From: Streptomyces sp. A0642
Lineage (GTDB): Bacteria; Actinomycetota; Actinomycetes; Streptomycetales; Streptomycetaceae
Length of the DNA: 64,000 bases
Reading direction: 5' to 3'
NCBI RefSeq assembly: GCF_004795105.1
Contig: NZ_SSBL01000013.1
Span: 117,003 to 181,002, forward strand
A model generated the notes under the pieces. That model ran no database searches. It worked only from the letters and a program-made list of their open reading frames with translations, and had not been told where the DNA came from. Shown here one piece after another: positions 31,187 through 38,385 of the stretch. The stretch's first letter is position 1; each line of letters starts with the position of its first letter. The translations under genes were made by a program, and so were the position numbers.

Positions 31187-32212
31187 TCAGATGCGCACCG
31201 CGCCGTAGAAGCTGCCGATGGTGCTCATCGACTCGTAGCGGACGAAGGCGCCCGAGTGCGGGGCGTGCAGCACGGTGCCGTTGCCCGCGTAGAGACCGAC
31301 GTGCGCATTGCCGTTGAAGAAGACGAGGTCGCCCGGCTTCAGCTGGCCCTGCCCGATCCGCGTGCCCTGGTTGATCTGGGTGTACGTGGTGCGGGTGATG
31401 TTGGCGCCGGCCTGGGCGTAGGCCCACATGGTCAGGCCGGAGCAGTCGAAGGAGCCGGGACCGGCCTGGCCGGGTGAGTACGGCATGCCGATCCGGGAAG
31501 CGGCCGCCTGGAGCGCGGCGGCGCCCAGGCCGGAGGCCGGGGCCTCGTTGCCGAGGTCGACCCGGCTGTTCGCGGCGCGGCTGGCGCGCTGGTCGTCCGC
31601 GCGGATCTTGTCGCGCTCGGCCTGGGTGAGGGTGTTGAGCAGCTCGCGCGCCTCGGCGAGCTTGCCCTGCTGCTTCTTCTTCTTCTCGCCGAGCGTCTTG
31701 CGCACTTCCGCGAGGTCGCTCAGCTTGTCCTGGGCCTCCTTGCGCTCCTGCGCGAGGGCCCGCTGCTTCTCCTGGACCTTGGTCAGCGCCTCGGCCTGCT
31801 TGGCCGTCAACTGGTCGAGCGCGGAGGCCTGGTCGAGGAAGCTGTCCGGGTCCGAGGCGAGGAAGAGCTGCACGGAGGGGTCGATGCCTCCGGAGCGGTA
31901 CTGCGCGGCGGCGAGGGAACCGAGGCCGGAGCGGAGGTTGTTGAGCTCCTGCTGACCGCGGGCCACCTTGTCCTGGAGAGCGCCGATCTGCTTCTCGAGC
32001 TTCTCCTGCTTCTCCTTGGCCAGGCTGTGCTGCTCGGTCGCCTGCTCCGCCTCTTCGTAGAGCTTGTCGACCTTCTCCTTGACCTCGCTCTTGGTCGGCT
32101 TGGGGTCGGCGTGCGCCGCCTGGGAGGTCAGAGCCACGGCCGCGGCGGCGGTCGCGGTGAGCACGGTCACGCGAGTGCGGCTCGGGCGCTTGGGACGACG
32201 GTGGGACCCCAC
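31187..32212 (-). CDS. Secreted NlpC/P60 peptidoglycan endopeptidase, paralogue 2
   Basis: The 341-residue paralogue has the same architecture: signal peptide ending near ALTSQAAHADPKP, Lys/Glu-rich coiled coil (about 45-210) and NlpC/P60 domain with the nucleophile in SFDCSGLTMWAYAQAG, the His in NAHVGLYAGNG and the third His in LHAPHSG. The coiled coil is richer in Lys and Gln than that of the neighbour. GTG 32212 has AAGGAG nine bases upstream. A structured leader precedes it (next entry), which the first paralogue lacks, so the two are likely regulated differently. Confidence 0.92.
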   Translation of the reverse strand: MGSHRRPKRPSRTRVTVLTATAAAAVALTSQAAHADPKPTKSEVKEKVDKLYEEAEQATEQHSLAKEKQEKLEKQIGALQDKVARGQQELNNLRSGLGSLAAAQYRSGGIDPSVQLFLASDPDSFLDQASALDQLTAKQAEALTKVQEKQRALAQERKEAQDKLSDLAEVRKTLGEKKKKQQGKLAEARELLNTLTQAERDKIRADDQRASRAANSRVDLGNEAPASGLGAAALQAAASRIGMPYSPGQAGPGSFDCSGLTMWAYAQAGANITRTTYTQINQGTRIGQGQLKPGDLVFFNGNAHVGLYAGNGTVLHAPHSGAFVRYESMSTIGSFYGAVRI

Positions 32213-32238
32213 GAAGGCGAGCTCCTTGCTTCCTCGAG

Positions 32239-32300
32239 CCGCCTATCGGGGCCAGGGAGGACGTGTCCCCAGCTCCGTGCACGTCACGGCCTCGGCGGTT
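32239..32300 (-). promoter_or_regulatory. Structured 5' leader resembling a shortened ydaO/c-di-AMP riboswitch
   Basis: On the minus strand, CGCCGAGGCC is followed by ACGGAGCTGGGGAC and the element closes with CCCCGATAGGCGGC. ACCGCC pairs with GGCGG to make an outer stem. These pieces resemble the 5' half and 3' end of the ydaO class, which often controls NlpC/P60 and other wall hydrolase genes in Streptomyces. The usual GGGGTGAATC and CAGCTAACC parts are missing and the length is ~60 rather than ~150. Upstream to 32495 I see only AT-richer sequence that probably holds the promoter. Confidence 0.35.
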
Positions 32301-32495
32301 CCTTCACTGCCACCCCGGATGGGTGATCAACCGTGCGAAGGTTCGAGGCCCGACCTTAGTGACCATCTTGTGATCAGTTCAAATCCTCACGGGCAAAATC
32401 TCGTCACAGGAGGTACTTCTTTACCCACAGCACACGGGGTGTAGCGGCGACTTGACGGTCCGTTCCCCCATTTCCGGCAAGTCGCCCAACCCGCG

Positions 32496-33860
32496 CTAGA
32501 CGCGCGAAAGCCGCTTCAGGAGCAAGACGGACGCCACGGGTCTGGCTCCCGCCTTCGCCACCCCGTCGGCGACTTCGCGGTCGGTGGAGACCACCACGAC
32601 GGGCCGCCCGGGCGGCTCCGCACGCGCCAGTTGACGGATGACCTCGTCCGCCGTGACACCCGGCTTGCTGAACAGCACCCGCACCCCGCGCGGCGGCGCC
32701 AGCAGGACCGGCGCCGCCAGTTCGGCCCCGTCGAAGACGCAGGTCATCTCGGCGCCCGTCTGGGCCGCGAGCACCGACAGGCCGCCCAGCAGACGCAACC
32801 GCTGCTTCTCCAGCGGCATCTGCGGATAACCGGTCTTGGTGACGTTGTAGCCGTCCACGATCAGATGGGCCTGCGGCAGCGCGAGCAGCTGGTCGAGCAG
32901 GGCCGGGTCGGTCTCCGAAAGGGCCCTGGCGGCAATGTCCTTGGGCGACATCCGTCCGGGCTCGACCGCGTCCACACTGTCCGCGGGACGCATCGTGGAG
33001 GGCGGCAGCGCCAGTTCGCGGCGCAGCCCGCCGGCCGCTTCGAGCACGGTGTCGAGCAGCAGCCGCAGCCGCATGTCCTCGACCGAGCGCCCCTCCCTGG
33101 CGGCCTTGCGGCTCGCCTCGACGGACGCCTCCGCCTCGCCGAGCCTCGCCCGCAGCCGCCGGGTCTCGCTCTCGGCGGCGGACACCTGGGCGGCCGCCTC
33201 GGCCCGCAGGGCGTCGCTCTCGGCCTTGCCGCGGCGCAGCGCCGCCTCGCCGCGCTTCACCTCGTTGGCCGCGCTGCGCAGCTTGCGCTGGAGCGAGTCG
33301 GCCTCCTTGCGGGCGGCGTCCAGTTCGGCGCGGAGCCGTTCGTTCTCGCTCTTCGTCTGGGCGCGCGCCCGGGCGAGTTCCTCGCGCAGCCGTTCCAGTT
33401 CGAGCCGGATCTCCTCGTCGGCGCGCTCCGCCCCGGCCCGCTCGGCCTCCTCGCCGGCGGCGGCCACCAGCTTGACCCAGCCGGCCGGGCGCAGCACATA
33501 GGCCGCGGCGGCCACGTCGACGGGGTCCGCGGCGGCGGGCGGGGACCCCGCCACCAGCGCGCCGGCCAGTTCCGGCTGGGTCTCCTTCAGGCGTTCACCG
33601 ATGCGCCGGCGGAAGGGCGCGTCGCTCTCCAGCGCCGCCGCCATCGCGTTCCCCGCGAACTTGGCACGCCGGGTCGGCGTGAAGCGGGCGTACTGCCGGA
33701 GCTGGGCCGGGAGTTCGGTGACCGTGAGGCCGCCGAAGGCGTCCGAGACCAGCGCGACGACCCGTCGCCGCACATCTTCGGGCAGCGGGCGGTCGAGCAC
33801 CTCCACGGCGTCGCCGGCCGCGTCGGCCGGCGTGGCGCCGCCAGCGGGCTGCTCCACCAT
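32496..33860 (-). CDS. NYN-domain (YacP/Rae1-like) putative ribonuclease with coiled coil
   Basis: The 454-residue protein has a helical N-terminal domain (about 25-135), a long Glu/Arg/Ala coiled coil (about 140-270), a helical segment and a C-terminal NYN nuclease domain (about 325-450) with HLIVDGYNVTKTGYP (first Asp), CVFDGAEL and VVVVSTDREVADG. NYN domains are PIN-like metal-dependent RNases; the YacP branch includes the ribosome-associated Rae1. The acidic residues expected for metal binding are present. ATG 33860 follows GAGGTG. It lies downstream of the small zinc-binding protein on the same strand. Confidence 0.86.
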   Translation of the reverse strand: MVEQPAGGATPADAAGDAVEVLDRPLPEDVRRRVVALVSDAFGGLTVTELPAQLRQYARFTPTRRAKFAGNAMAAALESDAPFRRRIGERLKETQPELAGALVAGSPPAAADPVDVAAAAYVLRPAGWVKLVAAAGEEAERAGAERADEEIRLELERLREELARARAQTKSENERLRAELDAARKEADSLQRKLRSAANEVKRGEAALRRGKAESDALRAEAAAQVSAAESETRRLRARLGEAEASVEASRKAAREGRSVEDMRLRLLLDTVLEAAGGLRRELALPPSTMRPADSVDAVEPGRMSPKDIAARALSETDPALLDQLLALPQAHLIVDGYNVTKTGYPQMPLEKQRLRLLGGLSVLAAQTGAEMTCVFDGAELAAPVLLAPPRGVRVLFSKPGVTADEVIRQLARAEPPGRPVVVVSTDREVADGVAKAGARPVASVLLLKRLSRV

Positions 33861-33894
33861 CCGTCACCTCATTTTTTATGTCCGCACGGCCCCG

Positions 33895-34137
33895 TCAGGA
33901 GTCGGCACCCGGCCTGTCGACTAGCTCGATCTGATCCACCGCGTTGCACCAACGACAGCGCACCGACTCGATGGTCTCACTGACCACCTCGCGTTCCTCG
34001 ACGCTGGCCTCACCGGCCAGGTCGAGGTGAACGTACTCGACGACCTTGGACGAACGCGTCACGTCGAACCTCGTCAGGTTTCCGCAGAGCGTGCAGCGCC
34101 AGCGGGTCCCGTCGGTCGGCTGGGGAACCGTCGTCAT
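33895..34137 (-). CDS. Small zinc-ribbon-like protein
   Basis: The 80-residue protein has two CxxC knuckles, WRCTLCGNLTRFDV near residue 14 and VRCRWCNAVDQIEL near residue 60, separated by a beta-type stretch. This is the pattern of a zinc ribbon. Function unknown. It is 34 bp upstream of the NYN-domain gene on the same strand, so it may act with that putative RNase on RNA or ribosomes. Confidence 0.8.
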   Translation of the reverse strand: MTTVPQPTDGTRWRCTLCGNLTRFDVTRSSKVVEYVHLDLAGEASVEEREVVSETIESVRCRWCNAVDQIELVDRPGADS

Positions 34138-34297
34138 CGTTGTGTCCTCTTATCTCGAGCCGTGAGCTGCCGGACAAGGATCTCGCGGTGCGCCGTCGAA
34201 CAGCGGATGTCCTCCGGTAACCCTACGGCCTCGGCGCTTCCCACCGGCACGGCGAGGCGGTCTGTCCCGTTCCCTCCACTTGCGTCATGCTCTGTTC

Positions 34298-35017
34298 ATG
34301 ATCGATCGGCGGGCTGCGGCCGGCAGAATCCTTCGTGCGGCCACGTCGGGCGGGCCGCCGGTGACGTACGCCCTCATCGCCCTGTGCTGCGTGGTCTTCG
34401 TGATCAGTCCGCTGTCGGGGTTCAACCCCGTCTACGGCACCGCGGACGCCCTGCTCGCCGCCCAGGCCGGGTACTTCGAACGCTGGGGCGTGATCCCGAG
34501 TGAGCTCTGGGACGGCTCGGCGCACGCCGTGCTCACCCCGCTCACCGCCCTGTTCGTCCACGGCAGCTGGCTGCATCTGCTCGGCAACATACTGTTCCTG
34601 TACGTGTTCGGGGCCATGGCCGAGGAACGGATGGGCCACACCGAGTTCGCGTTCTTCTACCTCGGCTGCGGCTATCTGGCCCTGCTCGCCTACGCGGCCG
34701 CGCACTCCACCTCGGACCAGACCCTGGTCGGCGCGTCGGGGGCGATCTCGGCGGTCCTGGGCGCCTTCCTCTACCTCTTCCCCCGCGCCCGGGTCACCAG
34801 CCTGTTCCCGTTCCTGCTGTTCCTGCCGCTGCGCTTCCCCGCGTGGATCGTGCTCGTCTTCTGGTTCGTCCTCCAGTGGCTGGCGGCCCGGGGCGCGGGC
34901 AGCGGGCCGGGGGTGGCCTACCTCGCCCACGTGGTCGGCTTCGCCGCCGGGTTCCTCTATGCCTGGGGGCGGTACCGGCGCGGGGCCCGGGCCTTGCGGC
35001 CGGATCAGGCGGGATGA
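34298..35017 (+). CDS. Rhomboid-family intramembrane serine protease
   Basis: The ~239-residue protein has six hydrophobic helices. The catalytic Ser is in VGASGAISAVLGAF (GxSG) and the catalytic His in LAHVVGFAAGFLY. HGSWLHLLGNILFLYVFG is the typical helix-2 motif and contains the conserved His/Asn. It would cleave single-pass membrane proteins in the bilayer. ATG 34298 is chosen; a TTG six codons earlier is possible. No clear ribosome site precedes either, so the mRNA may be leaderless. Confidence 0.9.
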   Translation: MIDRRAAAGRILRAATSGGPPVTYALIALCCVVFVISPLSGFNPVYGTADALLAAQAGYFERWGVIPSELWDGSAHAVLTPLTALFVHGSWLHLLGNILFLYVFGAMAEERMGHTEFAFFYLGCGYLALLAYAAAHSTSDQTLVGASGAISAVLGAFLYLFPRARVTSLFPFLLFLPLRFPAWIVLVFWFVLQWLAARGAGSGPGVAYLAHVVGFAAGFLYAWGRYRRGARALRPDQAG

Positions 35018-35097
35018 GGGAGCGTGGTCCGCTGCGCGCGGCCGCGAGGCCCTAGAGTGAAGTCCCCAGCAGCGGCCACCGAGGGAGAAAGCCAGCC

Positions 35098-35379
35098 GTG
35101 ATCACCGCGATCGTGCTCATCAAAACCAGCGTGGACCGGATTCCCGAGATCGCCGAGGCCATCGCCGCGCTGGACAGCGTCAGCGAGGTCTTCTCGGTCA
35201 CCGGCACGTACGACCTGATCGCCATGGTCCGGGTGTCCAAGCACGACGACCTCGCCGATGTCATCCCCGGCCGGATCAGCAAGATCCCCGGTGTCGAGGG
35301 CACGGACACGCACGTCGCGTTCCGTACGTACTCGCAGCACGACCTCGAAGCGGCCTTCGCCATCGGCCTGGACGCCTAA
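35098..35379 (+). CDS. Stand-alone Lrp/AsnC ligand-binding (RAM) domain protein
   Basis: The 93-residue protein is only the C-terminal effector-binding and oligomerisation domain of the Lrp/AsnC family (MITAIVLIKTSVDRIPEI...VFSVTGTYDLIAMVRV). The DNA-binding helix-turn-helix is absent and there is no room for one upstream. Such proteins form decamers or dimers that bind amino acids and may modify full-length Lrp regulators. GTG 35098 follows GAGGGAG. A TAGAGT -10 hexamer lies near 35054. A perfect palindromic terminator follows. Confidence 0.9.
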   Translation: MITAIVLIKTSVDRIPEIAEAIAALDSVSEVFSVTGTYDLIAMVRVSKHDDLADVIPGRISKIPGVEGTDTHVAFRTYSQHDLEAAFAIGLDA

Positions 35380-35390
35380 GGGCACACGTC

Positions 35391-35424
35391 GGGCCGGGTA
35401 CGGACAGCTGTCCGTACCCGGCCC
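35391..35424. terminator. Perfect 34-bp palindrome between convergent genes
   Basis: GGGCCGGGTACGGACAG is followed directly by its exact reverse complement, with no unpaired centre. It lies 11 bp after the AsnC-like gene and 16 bp before the aminotransferase stop codon, so it probably terminates both. Confidence 0.88.
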
Positions 35425-35440
35425 AACGTGCTCCGCGGCC

Positions 35441-36820
35441 TCAGACCTGGGTGGCCGTGCCCCGGTCCGGGACGCAACGGCCGTCCTCGGTGCGGTACTT
35501 CCACCGGGCGCCCTCGCTGACGAGTTCCCTCACCGCGCGCAGGAAGCGCTCGACGTGCTCGTCCGGCGTACCGGCTCCGAAGCTGACGCGGATGGCGTTG
35601 AGCGACTTCTCGCCCGGCTCCGCCTCCGGCGCGCCGCACTCGCCGACGTCCTGCGCCTCACTGCCGAGCAGGGTGCGCACCAGGGGGTGGGCGCAGAACA
35701 GTCCGTCGCGGACCCCGATGCCGTACTCGGCCGAGAGCGCCGCGGCGAAGTGCGAGCTGTTCCAGCCCTCCACCACGAAGGAGATGACGCCGACCCGCGG
35801 GGCGTCGTCGCCGAACAGCGAGAGCACCTTGACGGCGGGGACCTCGGCGAGTCCGGCGCGGACCTCGGAGACGAGCCGCTGCTCGCGGGCGACCAGGCTG
35901 TCGAATCCCGCCTCGGTGAGCGCCTTGCAGGCGGAGGCGATGGAGTACACGCCGATGACGTTGGGCGAACCGGCCTCGTGGCGGGCGGCGGTGGTGTGCC
36001 ACTGGACGTCCACCCCGCCGTCGGCGCGCCGGGCGACCTGGCGGGAGGCTCCTCCGCCGGCCAGGTACGGCTCGGCGTCGCGCAGCCAGTCGGAGCGGCC
36101 GGCGAGAACGCCCGAGCCGAACGGGGCGTACAGCTTGTGGCCGGAGAACGCGACCCAGTCGACGTCCAGCTCGGCGATGTCGACGGGGTGGTGCGGGGCG
36201 AGCTGCGCGGCGTCCAGCACGATCCGGGCGCCGTGGGCGTGCGCGGCGGCGGCGAGCTCCTTGACCGGCCACAGCTCGCCGGTGACGTTGGAGGCGCCGG
36301 TCACGCAGACCAGCGCGGGGCCGAAGGGCTCCCGGTCGGCGAGTGCGCGGTCCAGCGTCTCGACCGCCTGGGCAGGGGTGCGCGGGGCGTTCAGGTACGT
36401 CACCCGGGCGTCGCGCCAGGGCAGCAGCGAGGCGTGGTGCTCGGTCTCGAAGACGAACACCTGGCAGTCGGCGGGGAGCGCGGCGGCGAGCAGGTTGAGC
36501 GAGTCGGTGGTGGACCGGGTGAAGATCACCTGGTCCTCGGCGCGGCAGCCGAGGAACTCCGCGACGGTCGCGCGGCTGGTCTCGAAGAGGTCCGTGGAGA
36601 GCTGCGAGAGGTAGCCGGCGCCCCGGTGGACGCTGCCGTAGTACGGCGCGTACGCGGCCACGTCGTCCCACACCCGCTGGAGTGCCGGGGCGCTGGCGGC
36701 GTAGTCGAGCGCGGCGTACGTGACCTCACCGCCGGTGACCAGCGGAACAGTCACATCCTTGCCCAGAACCGGCAGCGGGGCACAAATCGACTGGTCGGTG
36801 GCAGCACTGAGGACAGACAT
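35441..36820 (-). CDS. Class V PLP aminotransferase (cysteine-desulfurase-like) under SAM control
   Basis: The 459-residue fold-type I PLP enzyme is of the class V group that includes SufS/NifS. FETEHHASLLPW carries the His that stacks on PLP, LDAAQLAPHHPVD the Asp, and FSGHKLYAPFGSG the Schiff-base Lys. A cysteine occurs in VRDGLFCAHPLV near the expected desulfurase loop. ATG 36820 follows GGGAG by six bases. The ~290-base leader holds a SAM-IV riboswitch, a six-codon mini-ORF and a hairpin, so the enzyme is controlled by S-adenosylmethionine and probably serves sulfur amino acid metabolism. The exact reaction is not known to me. Confidence 0.88.
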   Translation of the reverse strand: MSVLSAATDQSICAPLPVLGKDVTVPLVTGGEVTYAALDYAASAPALQRVWDDVAAYAPYYGSVHRGAGYLSQLSTDLFETSRATVAEFLGCRAEDQVIFTRSTTDSLNLLAAALPADCQVFVFETEHHASLLPWRDARVTYLNAPRTPAQAVETLDRALADREPFGPALVCVTGASNVTGELWPVKELAAAAHAHGARIVLDAAQLAPHHPVDIAELDVDWVAFSGHKLYAPFGSGVLAGRSDWLRDAEPYLAGGGASRQVARRADGGVDVQWHTTAARHEAGSPNVIGVYSIASACKALTEAGFDSLVAREQRLVSEVRAGLAEVPAVKVLSLFGDDAPRVGVISFVVEGWNSSHFAAALSAEYGIGVRDGLFCAHPLVRTLLGSEAQDVGECGAPEAEPGEKSLNAIRVSFGAGTPDEHVERFLRAVRELVSEGARWKYRTEDGRCVPDRGTATQV

Positions 36821-36904
36821 GGCGAACTCCCGTAACAGGCAGGCGAATTCCGCGTGCCTGCGGATACGCGGCAGCACGGAGAAGAGAAGAAGGGTGTGCG
36901 GAGA

Positions 36905-36920
36905 AGGGCCGAAAAGCCCT
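36905..36920 (-). terminator. Leader hairpin overlapping the mini-ORF stop codon
   Basis: On the minus strand AGGGC pairs with GCCCT around TTTTCG, followed by a pyrimidine-rich run. The 5' arm includes two bases of the mini-ORF stop codon, so a terminating ribosome would prevent its folding. It may be the expression platform of the leader. Confidence 0.5.
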
Positions 36921-36939
36921 AGCGCATTCGCGTGCTCAC
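36919..36939 (-). CDS. Six-codon leader mini-ORF between SAM riboswitch and aminotransferase
   Basis: GTG-AGC-ACG-CGA-ATG-CGC-TAG encodes MSTRMR. AGGGAG stands six bases before the GTG, which is a better ribosome site than many real genes here have. It is too short for standard gene finding. Its stop codon overlaps the following hairpin, a layout typical of leader peptides that sense translation. No homologue is recalled. Confidence 0.5.
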   Translation of the reverse strand: MSTRMR

Positions 36940-37004
36940 AAGAGGCTCCCTGAGGACCAGGACCCCACGGGTGGACATCTGACGATGTCGAGGGGTCCGC
37001 GCTT

Positions 37005-37112
37005 GCCGCAGACCTCGCTGCCTGCGGCCTGGTCTTCACCCGGGGCACCCCGCCACGGACGGAGGGTTGCCGGACAGCGGGCCGGGGCCGTAGTCGCTGT
37101 CACTCATGACCT
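37005..37112 (-). promoter_or_regulatory. SAM-IV riboswitch
   Basis: Read on the minus strand, the segment contains the hallmark runs of the class: GGTCATGAGTGACAGCGAC, GCTGTCCGGCAACCCTCC, GGCGGGGTGCCCCGGGTGA, AGACCAGG, and a closing GCAG...CTGC stem at 37008-37025. The SAM-IV class is largely confined to actinobacteria and normally turns sulfur-metabolism genes off when S-adenosylmethionine is abundant. A likely promoter with TTGCGC and CAAGAT boxes lies just upstream, near 37115-37150. Confidence 0.9.
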
Positions 37113-37199
37113 GCCCAGCATCTTGCCATACGCACGGGAACGCGCAAGGCGCAGTCCATGATCTGGACTGCGCCCCGCCTCACGTCCGTGCGCCCCGCC

Positions 37200-38264
37200 T
37201 CAGGCGTTGCTGGCCACGACCCATCGCTCCAGTGCCCGGGCGGCCGCGCCCGAGTCGATGGACTCGGCGGCCTTCGCGATCCCGGCGGCGAGCTGCTCGG
37301 CGAGCGAGCCCTCCCCCGGGTCCAGTGCGACGAGCGCCGCCGCGGAGTTGAGCAGGACGGCGTCCCGGACGGGGCCCGTCTCGCCGGCGAGCAGCCGACG
37401 GGCCACGTCGGCGTTGTACGAGGCGTCGGCGCCCCTCAGCGCGTCGACCGGCACCAGGTCCAGGCCGACGCTCCGCGGGTCGAAGGTCTCCTCGCGCACC
37501 GTGCCGTTCCTGGCGATCCAGACGCGGGAGGTCGCGGTGGTGGTCAGCTCGTCCAGGCCGTCGTCGCCCCGGAAGACGAGCGCGGAGTTGCCGCGCTCGG
37601 CGAGGACGCCCGCGACGATGGGCGCCATCCGCAGATCGGCGACGCCGATCGCCTGCGCGCGCACCTTGGCGGGGTTGGTGAGCGGCCCGAGGATGTTGAA
37701 GGTGGTCGGCGCGCCGAGCTCCGCCCGGGCCTTCGCCGCGTGCCTGAGGGCGGGGTGGAACTTCACGGCGAAGCAGAACGTGATGCCCGCTTCCTCGGCG
37801 ACCTCGACCACGCGCTGTGGCGGCAGTTCGAGGTTGACGCCGAGCTTGCCCAGGACGTCGGAGGAGCCGCTGGCCGACGACGAGGCGCGGTTGCCGTGCT
37901 TGACGACCTTGGCGCCGGTCCCCGCCACGACGATCGCCGACATGGTGGAGATGTTGACCGTCTTGGCCATGTCGCCGCCGGTACCCACGATGTCGACGGT
38001 GCGGCCGGGCACGTGGATCGTGGTGGCGTGCTCGTACATCGCACGGACCAGGCCGGAGACCTCCGTGACGGTCTCCCCCTTGGCTCGGAGCGCCACCGCG
38101 AAGCCGGCGATCTGCACATCGGTGGCCTCGCCGCTCATGATGCGGTCCATCGCCCAGGCGGTGTCGTCCTCGGTCAGGTCCTGGCCGCGGAGCAGGGGGG
38201 TCAGCACGCCGGGCCAGGTACGAGCCGCCACGCTGTCGCCGCCGTCCGGGGTCACAACGTTCAT
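37200..38264 (-). CDS. trpD: Anthranilate phosphoribosyltransferase
   Basis: The 354-residue enzyme joins anthranilate and PRPP, the second step of tryptophan synthesis. The signature VDIVGTGGDMAKTVNIST binds PRPP and magnesium, VVKHGNRASSSASGSSDVL follows, and FCFAVKFHPAL and FNILGPLTNPA are family motifs. ATG 38264 has AGGAG seven bases upstream; an extra 14 codons upstream are not conserved. It stands alone, away from other trp genes. No Trp-rich leader is seen before it, unlike trpEG. Confidence 0.95.
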   Translation of the reverse strand: MNVVTPDGGDSVAARTWPGVLTPLLRGQDLTEDDTAWAMDRIMSGEATDVQIAGFAVALRAKGETVTEVSGLVRAMYEHATTIHVPGRTVDIVGTGGDMAKTVNISTMSAIVVAGTGAKVVKHGNRASSSASGSSDVLGKLGVNLELPPQRVVEVAEEAGITFCFAVKFHPALRHAAKARAELGAPTTFNILGPLTNPAKVRAQAIGVADLRMAPIVAGVLAERGNSALVFRGDDGLDELTTTATSRVWIARNGTVREETFDPRSVGLDLVPVDALRGADASYNADVARRLLAGETGPVRDAVLLNSAAALVALDPGEGSLAEQLAAGIAKAAESIDSGAAARALERWVVASNA

Positions 38265-38331
38265 GGTCCGCTCCTGGGTCCACAGCCGATAAAGGGATGG
38301 GTCCACCCTATCGAGGCCCGGGGACGGCGAA

Positions 38332-38360
38332 GAGCCCCGTCCATCGAATGGACGGGGCTC
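38332..38360 (-). terminator. Terminator after qcrB
   Basis: GAGCCCCGTCCAT (38332-38344) pairs perfectly with ATGGACGGGGCTC (38348-38360) with a three-base loop, 25 bp after the qcrB stop codon. Confidence 0.92.
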
Positions 38361-38385
38361 CCGCTGTGGCGATCAGTTCAGGTGA

